Part shown: one piece after another, positions 1-11,012 of the stretch
How the letters are laid out: each line of letters begins with the position of its first letter
Position numbering within the stretch: the stretch's first letter is position 1
DNA from: Linanthus parryae
Taxonomy: Eukaryota > Streptophyta > Magnoliopsida > Ericales > Polemoniaceae
Assembly: GCA_023055425.1 (NCBI GenBank)
Contig: JALGPY010000003.1
Span: 63,286,991 to 63,350,990, forward strand
Reading direction: 5' to 3'
DNA length: 64,000 bases
Notes under the pieces: generated by a model
Told to the model about the DNA's origin: nothing
The model's input: the letters and a program-made list of their open reading frames with translations, nothing else
The model's database searches: none
Made by a program: the position numbers and the translations under genes

Positions 1-1044
1 AAAGCTTTCAAACCCCTCTTTCTTGCTAAACAATGGTGAAGAGATACTAAAATTCCAAATTCTCTGGTACCTGAAGTTCTCAAACTCGAGCAATATGTGC
101 ATGAAGATTTTATGTCAGCTAAATTGGAAAGCAACCCTGCCTGGGTATGAAAAAGCTACTTAGCATGTAGAAAGCTCATTGACGAAAGAGCTTTTTGGGT
201 TATTAGTACTGTGAAATTAGTTTATGTTTTAAATCATGCTTGGGTCCCCTAACTAGGCTTCTCGCAGGGTCGATCCAAATCCCAATATTCAGCCAAATAC
301 TAAGGTGGACGATCTCATCAATCTTATCTCTAAGAGATGGAAAGTGTCATCACTAATGAGGTGCAAGAAATACAGAAGATTCCTCTATCTTGGAATAATA
401 AGGATTGCCTGGTTAACTGGTTTGGCCCACTGGACATCTTTGGCAATTTGACTATCAAGTCAGGAGTTAGTATATTAATCACAGTGTCCTCAAGATCTTC
501 ACAAGGAAAAAGATCTCAACAAATGGAAACCTTCCCTTTCCTTTAAATTCTTCGAAGAATATTAGAGATTTCTTTGGAATTCAAAGCTTCCCCCAAGAAT
601 TATCATTTTTGGTGGAGACTAAGCCATAAAGCTTTAGCCATGAAATCTAAGCTCATTGTGAGAAGCCGCGTCACATCTCCAATGTGCAGCATCTGTGACC
701 TAGACCCAGAATCCCTAGAACACTGTTTTTACAGTCTGATTGGCTGTCCCCTTTCTTGCTTGCGATGGGCGTTTTGATTCCTCTTCAATGCAAGTAGACT
801 GATAGTTTAAAGATTTGGTTGGCAGGACAATTTGGAAAAAATCAGATGAAAGAGTTGCCAGAAGATTGGTGTATCCAGATCATAGTAATTTTATGCTCAG
901 TTTGGAAGGTAAGAAATGTATGTCTTTAAGAAAACATTCCTAATCCAACCACAGCCATATTCTTGTGTCAGAAGGAGAATTCGTCTGTCAAACGGCAATC
1001 TGACAAGTCTGCTCTTCAAAGGAGCTTAGGAGTTTCACTCACTC

Positions 1045-1045
<1 letters not shown>

Positions 1046-1075
<30 letters not shown>
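1046..1075. repeat. Homopolymer run of 30 C
   Basis: An uninterrupted C tract directly upstream of the foldback element at 1095. The length is likely variable or an assembly estimate. Confidence 0.95.
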
Positions 1076-1078
<3 letters not shown>

Positions 1079-1094
1079 TTACCACTATCCACCG

Positions 1095-1248
1095 GGTCAT
1101 TTTAACCTTGTGATTTGGATAGCAAAATGAAGCAATTTTTTGATAATATTTTCATGGTGTTGTAGAGTAAAAGTTACTCTATAACACGGTGAAAATTTCA
1201 TCAAAAATGACATCGTTTTCTCTTCAAATCACCCCAGTCAAAGTGACC
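1095..1248. repeat. Foldback MITE-like element in the LINE remnant
   Basis: Two arms of about 75 bp are inverted copies of each other, meeting at AGAGTAAAAGTTACTCT near 1164-1180. The outer ends are GGTCA (1095-1099) and TGACC (1244-1248). The arms are similar along most of their length with scattered mismatches. No clear target duplication is visible. No coding capacity. Confidence 0.65.
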
Positions 1249-1700
1249 AGATACGAGTCAAAAATTCAAGATGAGGAGAAAGAGCTGGAACGAAGTGGTA
1301 ATATGCAAAATAGCTCCCTGGTGCAAAGAATCTAACAATTCTTGGCTGGTCTTGACTCTGAGAAATCACAATGCGGAGCTGGTTGATTGGGGCTGGCGAA
1401 AAGAAAGTGCAAATTCAGCTTTATCTGCAGAAGCACTGGCCTCTAGACTGTAAATTTGGAGGCACCTTCATCTGTTTGAAATGGACAATAGGGTAGTGGT
1501 AGACTGTGTGAAAACTTTGAACAATTCACTTAAAAGATGGGAAATTCCATCTCTAGTGGAAGGTTTTACATGATTTGCTCCAAAAAAAATGCAAGCTAAA
1601 GTCAGTTGGATCATTAGAACAGCTAACAAGTCCCAGATGTTTTTGAGCAAGAATGCCAGATTGAAAAGTCATACTTAGTAGTTCTTCTCAATTTTGTTTA

Positions 1701-2644
1701 GATAGATTCTTCTTCAAACAAGTAGAAAAGGAGAAGTGTAATGATCCCAGTTTCTTGAATGAATTTCTCTATTTTGGCAAAATAAAATAAAAACTCATAC
1801 TCTGAATAGTGAAAACTCTTTGTTTAGGTTTCAAGTAGAAGCAGAGAAAGAATGTGCAAAACCCCCGCTAGCTCTTCTAAGAAATTTTATATTGCACCAA
1901 ATGTCATGACTACCTATTATTGTTAGAGAAAAAACATGCTCAAAGCTAACAGACAAAAAGTCATTATACTTTCTCCCATACCTATTCCTTCTCATTATAT
2001 TACATCATATTGACGGACGTCCCACCTCCACTATCCTTCATATATACATTGACGTTTGGATAGAGAAGTTTGGTAAACTTCAACCCAAAGTAAACCAAAA
2101 TTTCTATCCAAAGTTTGTATGACCTACATTTCACTCATTTTTCTACTAACATAAAAGTCAAAATCTCAAAAACTCAAAACCCTCGTATCCGAACACAACA
2201 CAAGTTTGGTTTTCTAAACCATAAAACCTTGCAATCCAAACAGGGCGGGGCCATCACAATAACATCTCTTATGAAAAATAGAATTCAGAATAATAAATCC
2301 TCTTGCTACAATTAGCCTATCAAATGTTCCATCAAAGTGTAGGAAAAAAATACTTGTCAGAAATATATTTTCTGCTTGCTCCTAATTTCTTTGCTCATCT
2401 CAACAAATACGGGCAAAGTTACAGAAGACTAATACTAGAAACCAAAACATAGTGTTACTGAGAATGGCATTTAAAAAAAAAACAAAAAACAAAAAAAAAA
2501 CGATTTTTAGGTTTTAAGTGAAACTAATAGCCAGATAAAACATTTCAGGTGTACATCAACATTCAATACAGCATGCAAGAAGATTTGATTAGATACTCCT
2601 GCTTGGCACGCTGGAATTGCCAAAGGTCGTCTAAAAGGCTTCAA
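1701..2644. other. Intergenic sequence downstream of SSB
   Basis: AT-rich sequence with no gene that I can support. It contains a MITE-like segment at 2050-2243 and A-rich tracts near 2474-2500. The SSB 3' UTR and polyadenylation site should lie just left of 2645, since that gene is read on the minus strand. Confidence 0.5.
2050..2243. repeat. MITE-like segment, same family as 5045-5342
   Basis: Begins GACGTTTGGATAGAG and ends near CAATCCAAAC, with an inner GGTTTTCTAAACCA block. The right 75 bases (from about 2170) match those at 5270-5335 almost base for base, including AAACCCTC-TATCC-AACACAA and TTTGGTTTTCTAAACCA. The shared family is seen directly; the exact ends are uncertain. Confidence 0.5.
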
Positions 2645-5600
2645 TCAAAGCAATCCTGCTCCTGCCAACAACAGATAAGTACAGTGTTTTAGGCACAAGA
2701 AGATGCACAGGCAATGACAATCAGAAACACTTAGCAGATAAGCAGTGTGTTTCAGGCACAAAAAGATGAAATTCACAGGAAACAAACAGTTAACACAGAG
2801 ACTTACGAAGCTCCTCGAAGGAAATCTTGTTGAAATTTTCTCCTGTCTTCAATAGACGAATTTTCCCTGGTAGAGAACACAATAAAAGTTAAGGTTCTCA
2901 TCCAGCCAAATTTCCTATCTTACGCAGTGTATTCAACTACAGTTCAGAGTTAGTCACATTCAAAATTACACACACCAAAGACCTGGCCATGCTATGATAT
3001 TGACAACGGTCAAAACATAACACAGTCCTTTGATGCAACAGCCAACGGAAGGAGATGTGATTTAATCCATGATAAGGACAATTTCAAACATAAACTATGG
3101 AAGACATCGGTGAATATCACAAAAAGCAAAATAAGCTGCACAGATCTCTGGTCAAACGAGACAAGATGTTTGAATAAAAATAACTGTATAATGACTTAAT
3201 CGTCTACACAGGGCTCAAAGTAACACAACCGAACGGTGCACTAAGAAAGTGATATGAATTGCAACGTCAGAGGTGTTAAGACTTTTTAAAGACGATGATC
3301 TAGTAGCGCACTCCAAGTAGATGAAAAAGCTAGACTGCAGCTTCTCGTTATTGTTCACACGCTGCACAATTATACAAACCAACAAACTTAAGGCTACTTT
3401 TGGAACCCAGAGTTTAAGCAAGAAAAGGAAAGGAAAAGAAAATATAAATGTGATTCTTCTCTTTCTTTTCGGTTTTTTGGAGAGATTGCTCAATCAAGTC
3501 TGGTTTGGTTGTACACACGTCCTCATCTGGGGTCACAAGTCGCGTACCACTTGGCTCAGCATACAGCTTGATAATGTCATTATTCTATTTGAATATTAGA
3601 TTTTCGATAATTATAGGAAAAGAAGCTACTTAACTTTGTATTATTAAAATAGTGACTCTACAGTTAGGCTATTACATTAGACCCCACTGCAATATCCACT
3701 TACAACAAAAATCACTGTAATTCTGCAACCATAATGACACCTACACCAAAACACAAGAACACCACCTAAAATCCTGATCCACCTCCATCACCACCATAGA
3801 ACCCAAATCACTTCTACCACAACATCGTGCCAACCAATCAGTACAGCCTCGTCATATGCAATGAACAGTCTTCACCGTGTACAACCATAGCCTCCCAGGT
3901 TGCCAGAAACCAGCCAAACAATCACGGCGACCACCCTGGTCCACCCATTTTTGTGTAGTGTAGAAATTTCAATATCATTATTGCTGAATAAACAGACAAA
4001 ATTCAACTCCTCGAAATCAAAAATAGTAAACAAATGATCAATCACAGCAGAGATAGCCTAGGTATAGTGTTAGGTGATATGAGAATGTGAGAGTCAGACA
4101 GACACGGAAATAGAGAGTGAGAGACCACAAGAGCAAGATATAATTTTCAGCAGAAACATAGCCCACCCGTTCGAACTAAGGTGGACAGAATTGGCGACAA
4201 CGATAAGATATTACCACATGGAGATAGACAAAAGTAATATGTTAAGTGAATTTTATGTAGTGAATCAGAATCACCTTCCATTAACTTATTCAATGCTTAA
4301 ATCTTTGATGCTATTAAGATTCAGAGTAAATATCAGATTTAAAGTTGCTATTTATTTAAGGTTTCGGTTTAGTATTATGTTTAGGGTGTAGGATTAAATT
4401 TTAGGATCTAGTTCTCCCACTGTGTGATGTTAAGTGTTTTTGTTTCATTTTTGGGATTTCTTACCAAAAAAAAGTTGCACGGGTTTTTCATTTTACTTAC
4501 TTTCAACACCCTTTTCTTCAATTTTTTACTTCACTTCCCAAGAAAAGTTCAAATGAGACAAACAACATCTTGGTAACTTTATCAAGTCAACACAATCAAC
4601 TAAACCATTGTGAAATGTTGGCCCTGACATTTAGGGACCGAGCGTGTCCAAAGTCTTAGGATTTTGGGTTACTTTATACATTCTAGGCTTTGCCGGAGCC
4701 ATTTCCATGAATTGTGATCATAAATAATTGCAAGGAGCATTAAAATCATTCAATGGCCATTGGGCGCAACAGTTACGAGAAGTGATACGGCTTAGTTCGA
4801 CAGTGGAAGACGAGGGAGAAGGAGACCAAAACGGTTCTGGGTAGAAGACGATAAAAGGCACGACTAAGTCAAATTGAACCTAAAGAAGGAAATAAGTTTG
4901 GACAAACTTAAGTGGAAAAGCTTGATCCATTACCCTGGTTAAACAGGGAAAAAGGCTTCTTGTTGTTGTTCAATAAAAGCCTGATGTGCTCCTAAAGCAT
5001 CTAACAACCTCTCTTAGCACTATGTCACTTCCATGTCCTTACTGGGCCTTGTTTGGGAGGGTGGGTTTGGAAAACCCCAACCCAAAACCAACCCAACACT
5101 CCCACCACCGATGACCTGCTTCTAAGGCACCGGTGTCCTGCTTTTTTTTCCTCCAAAAAAACTCCAATAAAAAGAAGAAGAAAAATGTAACAAAAAAGTA
5201 AAACCGGTGTCCGACTTCCACATCGGTGCCCTGCTCCAAAAATAATTATTAAACAATCAAAACCCAAAACCTTAAAACCCTCATATCCAAACACAATATA
5301 GGTTTGGTTTTCTAAACCACAAAACCTCCCTTTCAAACAAACACATGTAGTATGGTTGAATTCTCCATGCGCTTCTAAAGGGAAATTGAATTTCCTCTAC
5401 CTCTCAAAATATGTCTTACAAATTTCCTGTCTATCTTTTCCTTAAAGTTTCTCCAAATATAAAAAATCAATATTCAGAATTTTCTATTTTTTATTTTTTA
5501 GCCTGTTTTGCAGATTTCAATGTAGAAATTTTATGGATAAATCAAGATTTTAGGATTTTTTTTTTTTAAGTTTAGCGGTTGAAGGAAAACAAAATGAAGG

Positions 5601-8600
5601 GAAGCTAAATAGGAAAACATATGATGGGAACATATATTTTCAAAAGGAGGGCTGTTATGCTTCACCCATTTTTCTTCACCTCCTACATGTAAGCATAATT
5701 GGCAGATCCGTCAATCGATATATTTCTAAAATTAAATACATGTATATATTTCAATTGAATAGTTATTATATTTTCTTGATTGACTAATCAGCCAACTAAG
5801 CATCCAATCTAAGAAAAATGGGTGAAGCATAGTATTTCTCTTTCACAAATAGAAGGAAATTGAAAGAAGAATCTCACAAACCCCCTCCCTCTCTCTCCCG
5901 ACCGCCTAGGCCAAATGTTCTCTGGCTGTCTTGACAACGTTCCATAGGAAAGATCTGTAGCCCAAAATTCTTATGGTTTTTTGTTTGATCAGAGGAAGTG
6001 TTAGACACGGCTGCAAATTGAAAAGCTTGGTTGTGCCTTGGAGTGACAATGCCATGGACCAACCATAGAGTCGCTTCCACACATTACCTTGTTCTATGTG
6101 GCACGGGCACTTGATATTGAGTAACACATATGTTGTGGAGACGCCTAAATGCGTTGGACACAGGAGAAACCTTCGAAAATCGATTTTGATAGCATGGGAT
6201 ACGCCTCCTTATGTTTTTTTGTTTTGTTTTGTTTGATCAGATAAAGTGTTAGATGCGGTAGCAAATTGGCGAGCTTGGTTGTGCCTAGGAGTGAAAATGC
6301 CATGGATCAACCATAGAGGTGCTTCCACTCATTGCCTTGTTCTATGTAGCACAGGTACTGGATAATGAGTAGCATATGCGTTGTGGAGACACCAAAAATG
6401 CGTTAGATACAGGAGCCACATTCGAGAATCTATTTTGATAGCCTGGATGTGATTATAAAAGTCAGGGTTCTTTTGAAACTCAGGGGTCTGACAGAAACTA
6501 TGGTAATCATAGGGTCCATTCTGACATAATGATGAAGATGGGAGACAAGTTTAGAACAATCGGAAAGGTTTTCAACTACGCAAACCCTCAACCATGGATA
6601 CTAAACAACAATTACCTCTAATTATGAACCAACAAATAACACAGATGGAGGATGAGAAAGAATAGTAAGGAGGCCCTCCCAGATTACCAATACTTCTCTG
6701 AGACTGTAAATATGATCCGCCTCTCACATGAGTTCCCTTTATTGGTTCTGGAAACAATCGTAGTTCGTAATTACCCATAAGCCCCCAGTAATATTACTTT
6801 CATCCCTGATGATGCATCATTAACAACAACAAGCCTTTTTCCATATGCAACCCTGGTAGGCTACATGGTTCAAGCTTCTTCAGTTTGGATCAAGCTTCTC
6901 CAGTCAGTTTGGATCAAGCCTTTTTCCAATATGTCGTCTCTTATTGTTTCTACCCAAGTTGGTTTTGGGTGTAATACTGTTGGCGATTCAGTTGAAGACA
7001 AATACAATCGAACACTCGGAAAAATGAATGACAGGAGGATATATTTAGGAGACATTAGCAAATCAAAACCGAAGGTGCACAGTTTGTCCTATAAAGACCA
7101 TTCATTACCTTCAGAACAAAACTGCAAAACAATATAACCAAAGAAACACAAGTAAAATTGAAGACACGAGGAAAGGAAGTGAGCAGACAACATTATACCT
7201 AACAGAGGCTAAATGATAGTAAACTAGATGGTGGTTCCTAATAATAATAATAAAAAGTTAAGCAGTTCATGTGTACATACCATCGCGCCGCACACAAATC
7301 TCGGGAATATTTTTTACTTCTCCATTAATACTGTCATTGTAAACTCTAGTTTCGATGTCACCTTCAACATAAACTGAAGAGCTGCAGAAAAGTTTTATGA
7401 TCAAAAAACAAAAAAAAAAACAAAAAAAAAACAAAGAACAGGAGTAGATATTTAAACACTAACAAAAAAGAAACTTACTTTTTGACTAGTTGTTGGACTG
7501 CGTAAGTACCAAGAGAAGGATTATGCACCGCAATCCGATGCCACTGAGCTGGCATTGGCAGATCTTTAGATCCCACTATTCTTTGATCAAACATTCCTCC
7601 AGTTCCAACAGTAAAGATCGTTACATTCCGTCCATTTCGCAAGATCTTCTGCACCGGGGCTTGCCCCACTCTTCCACATATTATAGCCTGCAAGAATCGT
7701 TTAACATCTTCATTGCAATCGATCATTCATTTTTTTCTTTTGGAACATCGAACGGGGAAGATTTTCGACTATTAGAACTACCACAATTTGGGACGGAGTA
7801 ATCAGTTGGAGCAAAGTTACTAAAAAACGCGAACACTCATTTATGGGGGTGGGGACCAATTTCCACTCACTCCGTCTCATCAACCAACTTCAGATTAAGG
7901 TACTGTACTATTACTACCCATTATTCTTATTGTACTTTTTTAATCTCTTTTTCCATGATCTCTCACATTAATTTTAACACAGACTATTAATATATTTAAA
8001 AAGCTAGTTTCAGATAGAATTTACTTTATTTCCCAATATATTGGCTGTGTTTGGATACCATTAAAACGGGAGGTAGAGTATCGTAAAAAATCTGAGTTTC
8101 GGGTCAAACCTCTCAAATAATCCGAAATTCCGGGTGAAAAAGATGATTCCAGATTTTCTTGGAAATTCCGAATTATTAATTCCGGATTTTTTCGGAGGAT
8201 TCCGATGTTTGGGGAGGATCCCAGATTTTTTTGGGGGCAATTCAGGATTATTTTGGGGGAATTCCGGATTGTTAAAAAAATTGCAAATTTGAAAAAAACA
8301 AATTACCAATAATCTACAATAATCAACCATTTCCAAGCATTCCAGATTAAATGATCTTTTTAGCTAAACTGCTCACTTAATCTAGCTCATCCAAACAGCC
8401 TCATTAACATGGCCAAGAAACTGTAAAACTGTTTGAACCAAAAGCACAACTATCTTTCATCATCATTATTCTTAGGTATTCTAGTGGGTTCACAAAAGGA
8501 GAAAACTAAATGAGCTTGCAATTTTAACAAGGTGCATTTAGTAACCGGGTAACATAAATAATTGAAAATAGGTATAAGATACTGTCAGTACATACAAACT

Positions 8601-9790
8601 TGATAAAAGTCAATTGGTGTTAGAGTTGTGAGATTAAGCTTAACCCAATATACATGCTCCAATCCAAGAAATAGCAAAACCCAAGCTTCATGCGTACTTA
8701 GAGGTCAGAACAAAACAACTCATCTGTCTCCCTATATGGACTATGTTGACGAAAGAATTTAACAAAGGAGTAAATCTTGTACTTGATAGACTTCAAGCCC
8801 TAAATCTTACGTTCAATTCTTTTTAACGAAAATTGCAAAAAGACATGTCAGAAACTCACTGAATTTTGATAGCTCGTACACAAAGCACAAATAGTCACAA
8901 CCCACAACCCAAGACACACCCGTAAACCTCTTTGTGCCATTGAGAAGAAGTAACCCAGAAAATGCCCTTCAATGAAATCCGAAAGCACTCTCACAATCAT
9001 GTACGGTGATTTCCTTACCAAAAAAAATGTGCACATATGCTCATTTGCTCACATGTCATACCAATCAAATTTAGAGTTTTGGGATATGATGTACACATTT
9101 ACCTTATGCACACCACGGAAATTCCAACCCTTTCTTGGATCAACTCCTTGTGGTTGTAAGTCTGGCTTGTCAGTCAAAAAATTGTCATCAAGGTCCCCAG
9201 TTCCATTGTCCTTTGCATCACCATCATTGCCAATACCTAACGACACAGTTGAATGGCAGCGCCTCTCGCATCCTTGGAAAGAAACCACTGCATCATAACA
9301 GATAAAAATAAGCACGGAGCTTGTTCTTCGAAATTTATAACCCATTCAAACAAACCAAAAAGAGTTTCTCTTATTTTGAGTTTCTCTTATTTATGACTTC
9401 TTGCAATATGCATCTAAAGTCGTAAGGACGGTGCTTGCTCTTTGGAGTTTTACGGTAGCATCATCGCCTATACACGAAATAGGAATTCCACTATGGTGGG
9501 GGTTATGCAAAATAAGCAAGTGCGTTGAGGAACCGAGTCCAACTACTACTGCTTAGACCTGCTTAATGGATGTCCTTGTATAATTATCTAAGATTAACTA
9601 ATTAACTTAACATAAGCTCCGGGCACCAAAAAATTACCAACATAAGCATACTGCAAAACGAGCGCATATATAACGATGGGTATATGCAAACACACACTAA
9701 GAGAGAAGGGTCCACACCTCCAGAAGGGGTAGGTCTAGAAGAGCCCAAAACCTTTAATAACCTCGCGGATCTAGCAGAGAGTGAACCCAT
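2645..9790 (-). CDS. MTSSB: Mitochondrial single-stranded DNA-binding protein (OB fold), six exons
   Basis: Binds single-stranded DNA in mitochondrial replication and recombination. Exons on the minus strand: 9718-9790, 9103-9287, 7479-7687, 7281-7381, 2807-2866, 2645-2661. All introns are GT-AG and phases agree, giving 645 nt (214 residues). Residues 1-24 (MGSLSARSARLLKVLGSSRP) are Arg/Ser-rich and lack acids, as in a mitochondrial presequence. The OB fold starts at the QPQGVDPRKGW motif and runs through GRVGQAPVQKILRNGR, FTVGTGGMFDQR, WHRIAVHN and SSVYVEGDIETRVY; the protein ends ISFEELRAGLL. Length and order match plant mtSSB. The exon 2 acceptor is ambiguous: a second in-frame AG 15 nt downstream is possible. 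If the last intron is retained, translation ends RKSLC at 2790. The fourth intron is unusually long (4.4 kb, repeat-filled). A 20-kb transposon sits 0.67 kb upstream of the start codon and may affect expression. Confidence 0.93.
4796..4975 (+). pseudogene. RTE-like LINE 3' tail
   Basis: One frame reads RRGRRRPKRFWVE, then a stop, then EISLDKLKWKSLIH. This is the C-terminal signature of RTE-clade LINE reverse transcriptases (GRPKxxWxE ... LDRxxWRxxIHVADP). It is followed by TTCTTGTTGTTGTTCA, the TTG-rich tail these elements often carry. Only the last 40-odd codons remain. The clade call is from memory of the motif. Confidence 0.5.
5045..5342. repeat. MITE-like element in SSB intron 4
   Basis: The left end CTTGTTTGGGAGGGTGG-TTTGGAAAACC is the inverted counterpart of the right end GGTTTTCTAAACC-CAAAACCTCCCTTTCAAACAA. 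About 300 bp, no coding capacity. Shares its right arm with 2050-2243. Superfamily and target duplication not determined. Confidence 0.55.
5976..6453. repeat. Tandem pair of diverged ~225-bp repeats
   Basis: Copy 1 (5976-6199) and copy 2 (6226-6453) share TTTGTTTGATCAGA, AAGTGTTAGA, GCTTGGTTGTGCC, ATGCCATGGA, CATTGCCTTGTTCTATGT, GTTGTGGAGAC and ATTTTGATAGC in the same order, about 80-85% alike by eye. They are separated by a T/G-rich spacer. No function apparent. Confidence 0.75.
8043..8400. repeat. MITE-like element in SSB intron 2
   Basis: The left end GGCTGTGTTTGGAT and right end ATCCAAACAGCC are inverted copies with a 2-bp gap. The interior has repeated ATTCCGGATT-like 10-mers. It lies between SSB exons 2 and 3. 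Target duplication unclear. Confidence 0.55.
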
Positions 9791-10459
9791 TTCCAGTGGA
9801 GAGTGAAGTAGCTTGTGAAACCTCGTCCTTGATTAAAACTCGTGAATCGCGACCCTGTCGTAACAGAAAAATGCAACACTATCAACTCAGAGGCAGCCAG
9901 AATTTCAGTAGAGGGGCACATTTTTTTCAAAAAAAAAAAAAAAAAAGTCGCAACCGAACAGTAACAAAAAAAACTCCATATTACATCTTAACATCTCAAA
10001 CTACACCAAACCTGCTACATTTTTTCCTGAACTCCTCAGGTTTTTCAGTATCCCCCAATAAATTAGACAAAAACCCGAAAAATGATATTATGGAATCTGT
10101 AATCATGTGCTTTACATATAAATATGGGTAGAATAAAACCCCTAATCTTTTAGCACTGACCCAAAGTTGCAATTCAAAAGCCCTAAGAAACTAGTACTTC
10201 AGTGTGTGAACATATTTAATCTGAGATACAAATGTTTCTAACGGTTTTAGTTCCAAAATTGATAAACTCAGTTGCATATATGAAGACAAATGAGCAACAT
10301 ATGCGAACGGAAAAGCAACCATTTTCGCTAATAGGAGGAGAAAGCAGGGAATGATAAGAATGACTAAAAATTAGGGTTCAAAATCTCATACGTGCCCGTT
10401 TGCTCCGCTGACGTCGAAGAAAGAAGGGAGTCGAAGAGGAGTTTCCTCTGATAATGTAA
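9791..10459 (-). promoter_or_regulatory. SSB 5' flank / probable 5' UTR and core promoter region
   Basis: The 0.67 kb between the SSB start codon and the Harbinger left end. It contains an A-run near 9930-9945 and AT-rich sequence, and ends with the TAA target site (10457-10459). I see no unambiguous TATA box. Any SSB promoter beyond 10456 has been moved about 20 kb away, to 30848 onward. Confidence 0.4.
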
Positions 10460-10476
10460 GACCACCCACAGCAGTG
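10460..10476 (+). repeat. Harbinger left terminal inverted repeat
   Basis: GACCACCCACAGCAGTG, preceded by TAA. Perfect inverse of 30828-30844. Confidence 0.92.
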
Positions 10477-11012
10477 GGGGAGATGGAGATCGAGCGCCCG
10501 ATTAGCAGCTGCAGCAGCACGGGCTTGGCGGAGACCGTGGGCGACGTCGAGCTCGGTGGGACAGCGCAGGTGTGAAGGGTTTACTGGGTTTGTTTCTTCA
10601 CGGTAGTGGAGGGTGGGGGTTGGGTTATGTAAACTACATTATAACCCCCCTCCCCTCCTAAATTAATATAGTTTGTATTTATTACAAATTCGACTCCATG
10701 TATATAAGTTTGTATCCAAATGTTGTGTTTGAATAATTAATGTTTAGGGAAATGGATTTATTGAAACTAATTAAAAATCTAAATAATAGAAACACAAAAT
10801 TACATAATAAAAATTATTAAAACTAATAAAAAAACATAATATAAAACGATTGCAAAATGAAAAATACATAATAACATGTAATGCTACGTTTTCTAGTTTC
10901 CATGCCCGAGTCTCGTCCACAAGTGCTGGATAAGGTCATCTTGAAGTTGCTTGTTCAACGGTTTAGACCGTATTACGTCGTGGCGCATCATATACTCTTC
11001 CAAATCTACATC
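10477..11012. other. Harbinger left subterminal region
   Basis: Starts with a GC-rich stretch (10477-10580, including GGCGACGTCGAGCTCGG), then an AT-rich tract with GGGGTT-rich and TAATA-rich blocks. It should contain the transposase 3' UTR. No other gene seen. Confidence 0.5.

Larger units (their letters stand above)
1..1700 (+). pseudogene. Decayed LINE (non-LTR) ORF2 3' part: RT thumb, zf-RVT and RNase H remnants
   Basis: Fragments in several frames match the end of plant L1-type ORF2. Bases 1-250 resemble the stretch after the reverse transcriptase core (ALLAKQ-type, then the K-L-x-SNPAWV motif). Bases 340-460 resemble the I-x-KIPLSW linker. Bases 574-777 carry a zinc-binding RVT domain (CSICDLDPESLEHCFYSL, with the C-x2-C and H-C spacing). 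Bases 820-930 and 1290-1640 look like the IWKVRN linker and RNase H of such elements (NHNAELVDWGW, EALASRL, then VVVDCVKTLNN). Stops and frameshifts break it everywhere and a foldback element plus a C-run interrupt it. Its 5' end lies outside the window. Family assignment is from remembered motifs; it is clearly non-functional. Confidence 0.65.
2867..7280 (-). other. Long SSB intron 4 (4.4 kb), filled with repeats
   Basis: Lies between the SSB exons encoding the end of the OB fold and the C-terminal helix. The donor is GTATGT (minus, 7280) and the acceptor CTACCAG ends at 2867. It holds a LINE tail (4796-4975), a MITE (5045-5342) and a tandem duplication (5976-6453). Several open frames of 60-100 codons in it have no recognisable homology. 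Confidence 0.8.

Noticed and set aside
5025..5336. 103-codon minus frame, partly hydrophobic
   Set aside because: Lies wholly in a MITE with inverted ends; no homology.
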